Shown: one piece after another, positions 1-9,190 of the stretch
How the letters are laid out: every line of letters begins with the position of its first letter
Position numbering within the stretch: position 1 is the stretch's first letter
From: Flavobacterium cerinum
GTDB lineage: Bacteria; Bacteroidota; Bacteroidia; Flavobacteriales; Flavobacteriaceae
Direction: 5' to 3'
Length of the DNA stretch: 64,000 nucleotides
Assembly: GCF_024496085.1 (NCBI RefSeq)
Contig: NZ_CP101751.1
Location: 2,976,001 to 3,040,000, forward strand
The notes under the pieces: generated by a model
What the model was told of the DNA's origin: nothing
What the model saw: only the letters and a program-made list of their open reading frames with translations
Databases searched by the model: none
Made by a program: the position numbers and the translations under genes

Positions 1-1440
1 TATTTTTACCTTGACAAATACACTACTACTAAAGATCAGATTTATAATGAGGAGCGTATCAGCGAGGTAAAAAAGGCCGGAAGCCAAATTGAACTGGACG
101 AATATAAAAGGCTGGTAACGCGAATTGAAAACGAAAAACAGCTTCAAGCCAGAAGTTTACAACAGTCCCGTATTATTGTGGTATTATTTATTATCACCCT
201 GCTATTTTTATTGCTATTTCTTTTCTCTTTATACAAGAACAACGAAATCCGGAAAAAGATCAATAATGAGCTTAAAATTGCGAATAAGCAATTAAAAGAC
301 GCTAAAGATCAGGCCGAGGAAGTTTCGCAACTTAAATCACAGTTTATATCTACTATTAGCCACGAATTGCGGACTCCCCTATACGGTGTTGTCGGAATTA
401 CGGATATTATTACCGATGAACACAAAGAACTTTCAGAAAGCTCTTATCTGAAATCGTTGAAGTTTTCAGCTAAATACCTGTTGTCTTTAGTTAATGATAT
501 TTTACAGGTTTATAAAATTGACGAGAATAAGATCAAACTTGAAAATTCAGCTTTTAATATCATCGAAGATTTACACCAGGTTACAGATAGTCTGATGTTT
601 TTGGCCGAAAAAAATAAAAACCGACTCATACTGGAAGTTGACGAGGACATTCCAACATTGTTAATCGGTGATCGTGTACGTTTATCGCAGATTTTTATGA
701 ATCTGATCGGTAATGCTTTAAAATTCACACAAAAAGGACGGGTTAAAATTACCGCTCAAATTGAAAAAGTGGAAGGAACGGTTTTCTATATCAGATTTGA
801 AGTGATCGATAACGGTATCGGTATTGCCGAAGAAGATCAGGAAAAGGTGTTTGAAAAATTCGTTCAGATCGAACGTAAAGAAGACGATTATCAAGGAACC
901 GGATTAGGCCTTCCGATTGTAAAACAGCTTGTAAACCTTTTTAACGGAGAAATCACGATTAAGAGTAAAGAAAACGTGGGTACAACCATGACGGTCATTA
1001 TCGGATTTGATTCTGATCCGGAGGAAATTAAAAAGTACACAGATAATCTCGAAGTCGAATATTTACTGGAAAACAATTATCGTGTTTTAGTGGTCGAAGA
1101 CAATAAAATCAACCAGATTGTAACCAAAAAGATTCTGGATGATAATAATTTTACCAATGTTATTGTCGACAATGGTTTTGATGCTCTTGATTTATTACAA
1201 AAAGAGACTTTTGACATTGTGCTGATGGATATAAACATGCCGGCTATCAACGGTTTTGAAACCACCAAACGTATTCGCGAACAAGGCAATATGATCCCGG
1301 TAATCGCTTTAACCGCTTTCGACAAACAGGAGATATCCGAACAAGTATATGCTGCTTCGATGAACGGTATTATTATCAAACCGTTTGAACCGAAACAGCT
1401 TTGTAAAATGATTGTCAATCTTTGCGAAAACAAAGTTTAA
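1..1440 (+). CDS. Hybrid sensor histidine kinase/response regulator (5' partial)
   Basis: The frame is open from base 1, so the true N-terminus lies outside the window. A transmembrane helix lies at about bases 172-232 and is followed by a charged, probably coiled-coil linker. Next come a HisKA domain with H-box SHELRTP (phospho-acceptor His codon at 361), a HATPase_c domain with an N-box (MNLIGNALKF) and G-boxes (DNGIGI, GTGLGLPIV), and a C-terminal receiver domain with LMDINMP (Asp codon at 1228) and the conserved Lys in IIIKPF. It should autophosphorylate on His and pass the phosphate to its own receiver. No output domain follows. It sits 84 bp upstream of a separate OmpR-type pair, so whether it belongs to that circuit is unknown. 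The sensory part cannot be seen. The family call is secure. Confidence 0.93.
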   Translation, partial: YFYLDKYTTTKDQIYNEERISEVKKAGSQIELDEYKRLVTRIENEKQLQARSLQQSRIIVVLFIITLLFLLLFLFSLYKNNEIRKKINNELKIANKQLKDAKDQAEEVSQLKSQFISTISHELRTPLYGVVGITDIITDEHKELSESSYLKSLKFSAKYLLSLVNDILQVYKIDENKIKLENSAFNIIEDLHQVTDSLMFLAEKNKNRLILEVDEDIPTLLIGDRVRLSQIFMNLIGNALKFTQKGRVKITAQIEKVEGTVFYIRFEVIDNGIGIAEEDQEKVFEKFVQIERKEDDYQGTGLGLPIVKQLVNLFNGEITIKSKENVGTTMTVIIGFDSDPEEIKKYTDNLEVEYLLENNYRVLVVEDNKINQIVTKKILDDNNFTNVIVDNGFDALDLLQKETFDIVLMDINMPAINGFETTKRIREQGNMIPVIALTAFDKQEISEQVYAASMNGIIIKPFEPKQLCKMIVNLCENKV

Positions 1441-1524
1441 GCCGATTATTCCGAAAGCATTATTTTCTAAAATCACATAACTTTCCTACTTTTACTATTC
1501 TGTTATATAATAGCCTCTCTTCAA

Positions 1525-2205
1525 ATGATTAAAACACTGCTCCTGGAAGACGATTTAGTACTCTCAAAAGAAATCAGTGACTTCTTAAAAACAAAAGACA
1601 TTGAGTGTGATTGCGTATTCGATGGTGAAGTCTTTTTCCGACAAATTCGTTCCGAGCAATACAATATCTATTTATTGGATATCAACGTACCGAAAATCAA
1701 CGGATTGGATGTTTGCAGCACTATCCGGGAAACCGATCCGACAACCCCTATTCTGATGATCAGTGCATATGGTGATCTTAACGATAAAATGGACGCCTTT
1801 AAGTTGGGAGCCGATGATTATCTGGTTAAACCTTTTCACCTTGAAGAATTACTGATACGCGTTTTAGCACTTCTAAGACGCAGTACAACTCCGCAAAATG
1901 AAGAAAAACTGATTACCATCGACGATCTTGAAATAGCGCCGAATTCCATGACGGTAAAACGTGCCGGTACAACAATCGAACTAACGCAAAAAGAATATCA
2001 GTTATTACTCTTATTGGCTAAAGCGAAAGGAAGAACACTATCCAAACAAACAATATCAGAGCAAATATGGGACGCTCACTTTGATACAAATCTGAATACT
2101 ATTGAGGTGTACATTAACTTTCTGAGAAAAAAAATCGATAAGAATTACGAAAACAAACTGATACATACGCGTCCGGGTTTCGGGTATTATCTAAAAGACG
2201 AATAA
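1525..2205 (+). CDS. OmpR/PhoB-family response regulator
   Basis: 226 residues, normal for the family. The N-terminal receiver has the acidic pair ED at 8-10, phospho-acceptor Asp52 (LLDINVPKING) and Lys102 (LVKPFH). The C-terminal winged-helix DNA-binding domain spans about residues 130-225 and ends with RPGFGYYL. The partner kinase starts two bases after the stop, so the two form one transcription unit. The next genes are a CzcCBA-type efflux operon whose promoter carries TTTTAAGG-like direct repeats about one helical turn apart, the arrangement OmpR-family regulators bind. I infer that this protein controls the efflux operon in response to metal. The ligand cannot be read from sequence. 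Confidence 0.93.
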   Translation: MIKTLLLEDDLVLSKEISDFLKTKDIECDCVFDGEVFFRQIRSEQYNIYLLDINVPKINGLDVCSTIRETDPTTPILMISAYGDLNDKMDAFKLGADDYLVKPFHLEELLIRVLALLRRSTTPQNEEKLITIDDLEIAPNSMTVKRAGTTIELTQKEYQLLLLLAKAKGRTLSKQTISEQIWDAHFDTNLNTIEVYINFLRKKIDKNYENKLIHTRPGFGYYLKDE

Positions 2206-2206
2206 G

Positions 2207-3568
2207 ATGACTTTAAAGAGACGTATAGCTGTAAATGTCAGTATTGCCTTTTCTGTGATTTACGGAATATCAGCTATATTCATCTATATTTCATTTTCGA
2301 CTTTCCGTAAGGAAGAATTTATGGAAAGGTTGGAAGAAAAAGCGTTAACCACTACTAAACTATTACTTGAAGTAAAAGACGTAGATACTCAGATTTTAAA
2401 GCTTATAGATCGAAATACAATTAATAAGTTATACAACGAAAAAACACTTATTTTCGACAGTAACTATAAGTTAATTTACAGTAGTATCGATGATGCTTCC
2501 GTTAAATGGGACGTCAACTTTCTTCAAAAAATCAAAAAGCACAAAAGGGTTTATACGATCGAAAAAGAGAAAGATGTACTGGGCGTTTTTCATATTTACA
2601 ACAATACGGATTATTATATCATAATTGCGGCCGAGGACAAATCCGGTATGAGTAAACTGGAATTCTTATACCAGATCTTGATTCTGTCTTTTATCCTCGG
2701 AACTACATTGGTATGGCTTACCACCTATTTTCTGATCCGGAAATTATTGGAACCGCTGGATAATTTCCAAAAAATTATTACCAGTATTTCAATCAACAAA
2801 TTAAATACACAGGTAATTGAATCCTCTAAGTCAGACGAAATCAGTTTATTAGCCAAAGCTTTCAACCAGATGTTACTTCGTATCGAACGCTCCTATCTGG
2901 CGCAGAAAGAATTTACGTCGAATGCATCGCATGAACTGCGAACACCTATCAGTAGGTTAACGTTACAATTGGAAAATCTGATTCAGCAAGGAGGTCATAG
3001 CGAACACACCTTGAATTACCTGAACAATATGAGCAAAGATGTGAATCAGATTTCTGATTTGATCAATTCACTTCTACTCTTGGCACAAATCAACGCATCC
3101 AGTTTCGGATCGACCTTCCAACAAGTACGTGTCGATGAGATTATCTTTCAGGTTTATGAAAAAACGATTAAGAATTTCCCTGATTTTCAAATGAATTTTG
3201 AAATCGGAACCACAGAATCGGATCTGGAAGTCAAAGGAATAACATCCTTACTTGAAATTGTTTTCGCCAATCTTTTTAAAAATGCTTATTTGTATTCATA
3301 CGATCGCAAGATCAATGTGATCATAGAAGATAGTGCTCAGCATGACATCCAAATTAAATTGATCAATAAAGGTGAAAAACTTTCACCGGAAGAAGAAAAT
3401 AAAATTTTCAATTCTTTTGTTCGCGGTACTAAAAATCAAAAAATTCAGGGTTCCGGATTGGGTTTACGTATTGCCAAACGCATTCTCGATCTGCATAAGG
3501 CAAAATTAGCGTATCATTATGATGATGCTGCGGAACAACACGAATTCATTATTATTTTTCCTTCCTAA
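2207..3568 (+). CDS. Two-component sensor histidine kinase (metal-sensing candidate)
   Basis: 453 residues. TM helix 1 is at about residues 9-31, a periplasmic sensor loop at about 32-152, TM helix 2 at about 153-176, then a HAMP region. HisKA follows with H-box ASHELRTP (His242), then HATPase_c ending in a GSGLGLRIAKRI G-box. The N-box is NLFKNAYLYS. The periplasmic loop is short and has no obvious Cys/His cluster. It starts immediately after the response regulator stop (spacing one base), which indicates translational coupling. Cognate pairing with the upstream regulator is strongly implied. Control of the downstream RND efflux genes is inferred from position and from the promoter repeats. 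Confidence 0.92.
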   Translation: MTLKRRIAVNVSIAFSVIYGISAIFIYISFSTFRKEEFMERLEEKALTTTKLLLEVKDVDTQILKLIDRNTINKLYNEKTLIFDSNYKLIYSSIDDASVKWDVNFLQKIKKHKRVYTIEKEKDVLGVFHIYNNTDYYIIIAAEDKSGMSKLEFLYQILILSFILGTTLVWLTTYFLIRKLLEPLDNFQKIITSISINKLNTQVIESSKSDEISLLAKAFNQMLLRIERSYLAQKEFTSNASHELRTPISRLTLQLENLIQQGGHSEHTLNYLNNMSKDVNQISDLINSLLLLAQINASSFGSTFQQVRVDEIIFQVYEKTIKNFPDFQMNFEIGTTESDLEVKGITSLLEIVFANLFKNAYLYSYDRKINVIIEDSAQHDIQIKLINKGEKLSPEEENKIFNSFVRGTKNQKIQGSGLGLRIAKRILDLHKAKLAYHYDDAAEQHEFIIIFPS

Positions 3569-3594
3569 AATCCGTAAAAAGAACCTTAAAATCA

Positions 3595-3637
3595 TTTTTA
3601 AGTTTTTTTTAAGGTCGGCTTTAAGGCGCTTTTAAGG
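3595..3637 (+). promoter_or_regulatory. Phased TTTTAAGG direct repeats, candidate response-regulator operator
   Basis: Four head-to-tail copies of TTTTAAGG-like half sites have their AAG cores at 3600, 3611, 3623 and 3634, a spacing of 11, 12 and 11 bp. An inverted copy (CCTTAAAA) lies just upstream at about 3584. Direct repeats at about 11 bp are the typical operator layout for OmpR/PhoB-family regulators, and such a regulator is encoded two genes upstream. The array ends 10 bp before the putative -7 element. Confidence 0.7.
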
Positions 3638-3647
3638 TTACTGCCAA

Positions 3648-3655
3648 CATCTTTG
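3648..3655 (+). promoter_or_regulatory. Putative -7 promoter element of the efflux operon
   Basis: CATCTTTG matches 7 of 8 positions of the Bacteroidota -7 consensus TAnnTTTG. It lies 23 bp before the efflux ATG at 3679 and just downstream of the direct repeats. No good -33 TTG is visible, which would suit an activator-dependent promoter. Confidence 0.5.
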
Positions 3656-3678
3656 TAAAGAATTAAATTCTTTTATAG

Positions 3679-4923
3679 ATGAAAATAACGCCATTTATAC
3701 TATCACTTCTGTTTTTTCAGCTCACGTTTTCACAAAAAAACGTTACACTGAAAGAGTGTGAAGATGCCATGCAAAAAAACAATTTCCAATTATTAGCTGA
3801 GCAATACAATATCTCAGCTGCACAAGCTGCCGTAATCCAGGCTAAAATTTGGGATCATCCTAATCTGTCATTGGCTTTTAACGCCATAAATCCGGATGAA
3901 AAACGGTATTTTGATGTAGGCAAAAACGGTCAGAAAGCAGTCGCCGTAGATCAACTTATTCATATTGGCGGAAAGAAACGTAACGAAATTAAATTGGCTA
4001 AATCCAATGTGGCGTTAGCAGAACTGCAATTTGAAGAATTAATGCAGAATCTGAAACACGAATTACGCCAAAGCTTCTACGCTATCTTTTTCGATCAGCG
4101 AAAAATTGCCAGTATCGAATCGCAAACCACGCAAATTGAAAATCTTTTACAATCTTATGAAGTACAGGCCGATAAAGGAAATGTTCCGTTAAAGGATGTA
4201 GTACGTTTGCAATCGCTATTATTAAATCTTAAAAACGATCGGATTGCCATTCAGAAAGAGATCACCGAAAACAAACAAAATCTGAATATTTTAACCGGAA
4301 TCGACGAAGAATTAAGTCCGATGGCCGATGAGAATGAGTTGATTCTAAACTTTAATAGTCCGAAATACAACGAAGGAGAATTGTTTAACATCGCCAAAGA
4401 AAAAAATCCGGACTATCTAACAGCTATGAAACAGGTTGAAAATCAGGAATTGGCCGTTAAGCTACAAAAATCGTTATCCGTCCCGGATATCACTGCCGGA
4501 CTTGCTTACGATCAGGTTGGCGGCGCCTTTAAAAATGAAGTCAACTTTACATTGGGAATTCCGCTTCCGCTCTGGAACCGCAATAAAGGAAACATTAAAA
4601 TTGCTGAAGCCGAATTAAGTCAGTCAAAAGTAAATAAAGATCAAAAAACATTAGAACTGAAAAGTCAGGTAAACAGTGCTTTATCGATTTGGAAAGAGCA
4701 AAAAAAGCAATACACTTCCCTATCCAAAAGTATCAACGAAAACCTGGACGCTGTGTATCAGGGCGTATTGAAGAACTTCCAACGTCGTAATATTTCGCTA
4801 CTGGAATTTACCGATTTTATGGAAAGCTATAATCAAAGTACGCTACAACTGAATGAAATGCGAAAACAACTGATCCTATCCGGAGAACAAATCAATCACA
4901 TCACCAATACAACCATCTTCTAA
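3679..4923 (+). CDS. TolC-family outer membrane efflux protein (CzcC-like)
   Basis: 414 residues with an N-terminal signal peptide (about residues 1-18, cleavage near TFSQ). Two repeated long-helix regions typical of outer membrane efflux proteins cover the rest, with the usual internal duplication of coiled-coil segments (about 90-200 and 290-400). It is the first gene of a three-gene operon with the adaptor (starts 2 bp after this stop) and the RND pump. It should form the trimeric outer membrane channel of the tripartite exporter. The CzcC name is by operon context; the sequence itself shows only the family. Confidence 0.88.
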   Translation: MKITPFILSLLFFQLTFSQKNVTLKECEDAMQKNNFQLLAEQYNISAAQAAVIQAKIWDHPNLSLAFNAINPDEKRYFDVGKNGQKAVAVDQLIHIGGKKRNEIKLAKSNVALAELQFEELMQNLKHELRQSFYAIFFDQRKIASIESQTTQIENLLQSYEVQADKGNVPLKDVVRLQSLLLNLKNDRIAIQKEITENKQNLNILTGIDEELSPMADENELILNFNSPKYNEGELFNIAKEKNPDYLTAMKQVENQELAVKLQKSLSVPDITAGLAYDQVGGAFKNEVNFTLGIPLPLWNRNKGNIKIAEAELSQSKVNKDQKTLELKSQVNSALSIWKEQKKQYTSLSKSINENLDAVYQGVLKNFQRRNISLLEFTDFMESYNQSTLQLNEMRKQLILSGEQINHITNTTIF

Positions 4924-4924
4924 T

Positions 4925-6007
4925 ATGAAATATCCAATAATAACCTGTCTGTCGCTATTGGCTTTAATTTCCTGCCAGGACAAAGAAAAAAAAGCGGAAA
5001 TAAAGGAAACTTTTGTGTTGAGTAATAAAATGTTACAAACCACTAAAACCGCTCCCGTAACATTAGAACCGCTGCGTAACGAACTGAATTATTACGGAAA
5101 AATCACAACCGATAACAACAAAACGATCGAGGTATTCCCGGTTGTTGGCGGTAGCGTTGCTAAGGTATATGTGGAATTGGGTGATTATGTCAAAAAGGGA
5201 CAATTATTAGCTACTATAAGAAGTACGGAAGTAGCTGATTTTGAAAAAGAACTGGACGATGCTAAAAACGATGTAATCGTAGCCAAAAACAACCTTAAAG
5301 TTGCTCAGGAATTATTCGAAGGAAAATTAAATGCGGAAAGAGATGTTCTGGAAGCCAAAAGTAATTATGACAAGGCTAAATCGCAATTACAGCGTATTCA
5401 GGAAACCTATAAAATTTACAATATCAAATCGGGTGCTATTTATGAAGTCCGTTCTCCGTTAAGCGGTTTTATCATTCAGAAGGACATCAACGAAAATATG
5501 TTACTGCGAAACGACCGAAGTGATAATATTTTTGATATCGCCGAAATAAACGATGTTTGGGCTATAGCCAATGTTACCGAAAGCGATATTAATCAGATCA
5601 AATTAGGCGAAAATGCCGCGGTTACCACATTGAGTTACCCGGATAAAGTTTTTAACGGTAAAGTGGATAAAATATTTAATATTATCGATCCGGATACGAA
5701 AGCAATGAAAGTGCTTATTAAACTGAACAATCCGGAATATGTATTAAAACCGGAAATGCGGGCTTCTATCAAAATTTCCTATATGGAGAGTGATAAAAAA
5801 ATGTTGGCTGTTCCGACATCCGCTGTCATCTTCGACAAAAGCAAAAATTTCGTAGTAATCTATAAAGACCGTAACAACATCGAAGCGCGTCAGGTTGAAG
5901 TTTTCCGCCAGGTTGGTGCTATCACTTATATTTCAAGCGGTATAAACGAAGGCGAAAAAGTAATGACACAAAACCAGTTGTTAGTATACGGTGCCCTAAA
6001 TGAATAG
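4925..6007 (+). CDS. RND efflux periplasmic adaptor lipoprotein (CzcB/CusB-like)
   Basis: 360 residues. The N-terminus ends in a lipobox (ALISC, Cys17), so it is probably anchored to the inner membrane. A biotinyl-lipoyl-like half domain (VFPVVGGSVAKVYVELGDYV) is followed by a helical hairpin at about residues 110-160, the second lipoyl half (VRSPLSGFIIQKDINEN), and beta-barrel and membrane-proximal domains. This is the membrane fusion protein order of the HlyD/CusB family. It lacks the extended His-rich metal-binding N-terminus of some CzcB proteins. The spacing to the pump gene is 2 bp. Confidence 0.9.
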   Translation: MKYPIITCLSLLALISCQDKEKKAEIKETFVLSNKMLQTTKTAPVTLEPLRNELNYYGKITTDNNKTIEVFPVVGGSVAKVYVELGDYVKKGQLLATIRSTEVADFEKELDDAKNDVIVAKNNLKVAQELFEGKLNAERDVLEAKSNYDKAKSQLQRIQETYKIYNIKSGAIYEVRSPLSGFIIQKDINENMLLRNDRSDNIFDIAEINDVWAIANVTESDINQIKLGENAAVTTLSYPDKVFNGKVDKIFNIIDPDTKAMKVLIKLNNPEYVLKPEMRASIKISYMESDKKMLAVPTSAVIFDKSKNFVVIYKDRNNIEARQVEVFRQVGAITYISSGINEGEKVMTQNQLLVYGALNE

Positions 6008-6009
6008 TT

Positions 6010-9000
6010 ATGAATAAATTTATCCGAAATATTATTGCTTTTTCCCTCAAGAATAAAGCATTCACGTTTTTTTGGGTTGGAATTCTGGCAATTTCAGGGT
6101 TTATCGCCTTTAAAAACATGCCGATCGAAGCCTTTCCCGATGTAACCAATACGCAAATTATTATTGTGACCGAATGGAACGGACGAAGTGCTGAAGAAAT
6201 TGAGCGTTTTGTGACCACGCCTATCGAGATTGCAATGAACTCCGTACAAAAAAAGACCAGTGTGCGAAGTATTACGATGTTTGGTTTGTCGGTGATTAAA
6301 ATTATTTTCGAAGATGATGTCGATGACTTTTTTGCCCGTCAGCAGGTCAATAACCAATTGCGTACCGTTTCTTTACCCGATGGCGTTGATCCGGACGTAC
6401 AGCCTCCTTATGGACCAACCGGTGAGGTTTTCCGTTATGTTTTAAAAAGTAAGGATCGGGATACACGTGATTTGTTAACCTATCAGAATTGGGTAATCGA
6501 CCGTCAGTTACGTGCTGTTCCGGGTGTGGCAGATGTAGTTGCCTTTGGCGGACAGGAAAAAACATATGAAATCAGTGTTGATCCGGGTCGTTTATCAAAA
6601 TACAATATTACCCCGTTGGAAGTATTCGATGCGGTTAATAAAAGTAACCTGAATGTAGGTGGTGACGTAATTGAAAAGAACGGACAGGCCTATGTAGTCC
6701 GTGGTGTAGGATTACTGAGTTCAATAGACGATATTCAGAATATTATCGTAGCCGATGCCGGAGGAAATCCGGTTCTGGTAAAAAATCTTGCCGATGTAGC
6801 AGAAAGCTCTTATCCTCGTGTCGGACAGGTCGGACTGGATAAAAACAATGATGTCGTTGAAGGAATTGTAGTGATGCGTAAAGGTGAAAATCCTAAAGAA
6901 GTTTTAACTGCAATTAAGGAAAAAGTCAACGAAATCAATGAAACGGTATTACCGAAAGACATCAAAATGGTGACTTTTTACGATCGTGACGACCTGATGA
7001 ACTTTACGACTGCCACAGTAATGCACAATCTTTTCGAAGGGATTATTTTCGTAACGGTAATTGTATTTCTATTTATGGCCGATTGGCGAACGACATTGAC
7101 CGTTGCTATCATTATACCGCTGTCCCTACTCTTCGCCTTCCTGTGTTTAAAACTGAAAGGAATGAGTGCCAATTTATTATCGTTAGGTGCAGTTGACTTC
7201 GGAATTATTATAGACGGAGCCGTTGTAATGGTCGAAGGAATCTTTGTGACACTCGATCACCTCGCTCATAAAAAGGGCATGAAAGCCTATAATAAGCTCG
7301 CCATCGGTAGTGTGATCAAAAAAACCGGAACGGAAATGGGGAAAGCTATTTTCTTTTCCAAATTAATTATCATTACAGCATTGATTCCGATTTTCTCCTT
7401 TCAGAAAGTCGAAGGAAAAATGTTTGCGCCACTTGCTTATACATTAGGTTTTGCCTTATTGGGTGCTTTAATTTTCACCTTAACATTGGTGCCGGTATTA
7501 TCCCATATCTTATTAAATAAAAACGTTAAAGAAAAAAATAATCCGTTTGTCAATTTCTGGAACAGAATCGTTGAAAAATCCTTTAATTTCACATTCAAAC
7601 ACAAACAAAAAACCCTTTTTGTCTCCATTGCTTTTATGGTTCTGACCTTTGGTTCTGCCAAATTCCTCGGAACGGAATTCTTGCCTCAGTTAAACGAAGG
7701 TGCCTTGTGGGTAACTGCCGAAATGCCAATTAGTACTTCTCTTCCGGAGAGTAATAAAATATCGGCCGAAATCCGTACCATATTGGGAAGTTTTCCGGAA
7801 GTGGAACAGGTACTTTCGCAAACCGGGCGTAGTAACGACGGAACAGATCCGAATGGTTTTGGTTTTGCACAGTTCCAGGTAGATTTGTATCCTAAAAAAG
7901 AATGGAAAAGATCGATTTCTCAGGAACAATTAATTGAGGAAATGGATGCTAAGCTAAAGCAAATTCAAGGAATTACCTACAATTATTCCCAACCGGTTAT
8001 TGACAACGTTGCAGAAGCCGTTGCCGGTTTTAAAGCATCAAATGCCGTAAAAATATATGGTGAAGATCTGAACAAACTGGATGATCTGGCTGCCAAAGTA
8101 TTAGCACAAATTAAAGACATCGACGGAATAAAGGATGTGGGTATTCTTCGAAATGTGGGACAACCGGAAGTCAGCGTGATTTTAGATCGTGAAAAAATGG
8201 CTGCTTACGGTGTTACATTGGCCGATGCTCAGGCTGTATTGGAAATGGCTTTCGGAGGAAAAACCGCGACTCAGAAATATGAAGGTGAAAAGAAATTCGA
8301 TGTCCGTGTTCGTTATACCAAAGAATATCGTAAAGATGAAAGCGATTTGGCTCAACTTAAAGTACCGACGATAGACGGAGTAAAAATTCCGTTAAAGGAG
8401 ATTGCTACTGTGAAAAAGGTAACCGGTCCGGCATTTATTTACCGTGACAATACCAAGCGTTTTATCGCTGTAAAATTTTCTGTTCGTGATCGTGACTTAG
8501 GTAGTACCATTGCAGAAGCACAAGCGGTTGTAAACAAAAATGTGGAATTACCAAACGGATATCATTTCGGGTGGACCGGTGAATTTGAAAACCAGGTTCG
8601 GGCTACACAACGTTTAAGTCAGGTAGTTCCGATCAGTTTAGTAGGTATTTTCGTCTTACTGTTTATCATGTTCGGTAATATAAAAGATTCGCTTTTGGTT
8701 CTGGCCAATGTACCGTTTGCTGTAATCGGCGGTATTATAGCCTTACACCTTACAGGCATTAATTTCGGAATATCAGCCGGTGTCGGATTCATTGCCTTAT
8801 TCGGGATTTGTATTCAGAACGGAGTCATTCTTATATCGGAGTTCCATAAGAATCTGAAGGAAAAAATGGATCTGAATACGTCCATTATGGAAGCTGTTAA
8901 AATCAGAACACGTCCTGTAGTAATGACCGCCTTAATGGCTTCAATCGGATTGTTACCCGCAGCGACTTCAACCGGAATCGGTTCGGAGTCACAAAAACCG

Positions 9001-9111
9001 CTGGCCATTGTTATCATCGGTGGACTAATTACTGCCACTGTATTAACATTACTGGTATTCCCAATTATTTTCTGGGTATTTAATCGTAAAAAGCATCAGC
9101 CAATCGACTGA
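6010..9111 (+). CDS. czcA: Heavy-metal efflux RND pump, CzcA-type
   Basis: 1033 residues, normal for HME-RND pumps. The N-terminus FKNMPIEAFPDVTNTQ is typical of the family. TM helix 4 carries the proton-relay signature DFGIIIDGAVVMVE (from about residue 396), which matches the DFGxxxDGA pattern of divalent-cation (Zn/Co/Cd/Ni) pumps rather than the AxGxxxxD pattern of Cu/Ag pumps. It should export metal across the envelope using proton motive force, together with the adaptor and outer membrane channel encoded just upstream. Exact metal specificity cannot be fixed from sequence. The operon ends in a hairpin terminator at 9160. Confidence 0.92.
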   Translation: MNKFIRNIIAFSLKNKAFTFFWVGILAISGFIAFKNMPIEAFPDVTNTQIIIVTEWNGRSAEEIERFVTTPIEIAMNSVQKKTSVRSITMFGLSVIKIIFEDDVDDFFARQQVNNQLRTVSLPDGVDPDVQPPYGPTGEVFRYVLKSKDRDTRDLLTYQNWVIDRQLRAVPGVADVVAFGGQEKTYEISVDPGRLSKYNITPLEVFDAVNKSNLNVGGDVIEKNGQAYVVRGVGLLSSIDDIQNIIVADAGGNPVLVKNLADVAESSYPRVGQVGLDKNNDVVEGIVVMRKGENPKEVLTAIKEKVNEINETVLPKDIKMVTFYDRDDLMNFTTATVMHNLFEGIIFVTVIVFLFMADWRTTLTVAIIIPLSLLFAFLCLKLKGMSANLLSLGAVDFGIIIDGAVVMVEGIFVTLDHLAHKKGMKAYNKLAIGSVIKKTGTEMGKAIFFSKLIIITALIPIFSFQKVEGKMFAPLAYTLGFALLGALIFTLTLVPVLSHILLNKNVKEKNNPFVNFWNRIVEKSFNFTFKHKQKTLFVSIAFMVLTFGSAKFLGTEFLPQLNEGALWVTAEMPISTSLPESNKISAEIRTILGSFPEVEQVLSQTGRSNDGTDPNGFGFAQFQVDLYPKKEWKRSISQEQLIEEMDAKLKQIQGITYNYSQPVIDNVAEAVAGFKASNAVKIYGEDLNKLDDLAAKVLAQIKDIDGIKDVGILRNVGQPEVSVILDREKMAAYGVTLADAQAVLEMAFGGKTATQKYEGEKKFDVRVRYTKEYRKDESDLAQLKVPTIDGVKIPLKEIATVKKVTGPAFIYRDNTKRFIAVKFSVRDRDLGSTIAEAQAVVNKNVELPNGYHFGWTGEFENQVRATQRLSQVVPISLVGIFVLLFIMFGNIKDSLLVLANVPFAVIGGIIALHLTGINFGISAGVGFIALFGICIQNGVILISEFHKNLKEKMDLNTSIMEAVKIRTRPVVMTALMASIGLLPAATSTGIGSESQKPLAIVIIGGLITATVLTLLVFPIIFWVFNRKKHQPID

Positions 9112-9159
9112 TTGTAAATAGCTTTTTATTTTTTATTTGTTATTTTGGTTATTTGGGAG

Positions 9160-9190
9160 AAGCCTCGTTGTTATAGCGGGGCTTTTCTTT
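9160..9190 (+). terminator. Rho-independent terminator after the efflux operon
   Basis: Stem AAGCCTCG (9160-9167) pairs with CGGGGCTT (9177-9184) with one G-U pair and a 9-nt loop, followed by TTCTTTTT. It overlaps the 3' end of the convergent thiD gene. Confidence 0.75.
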
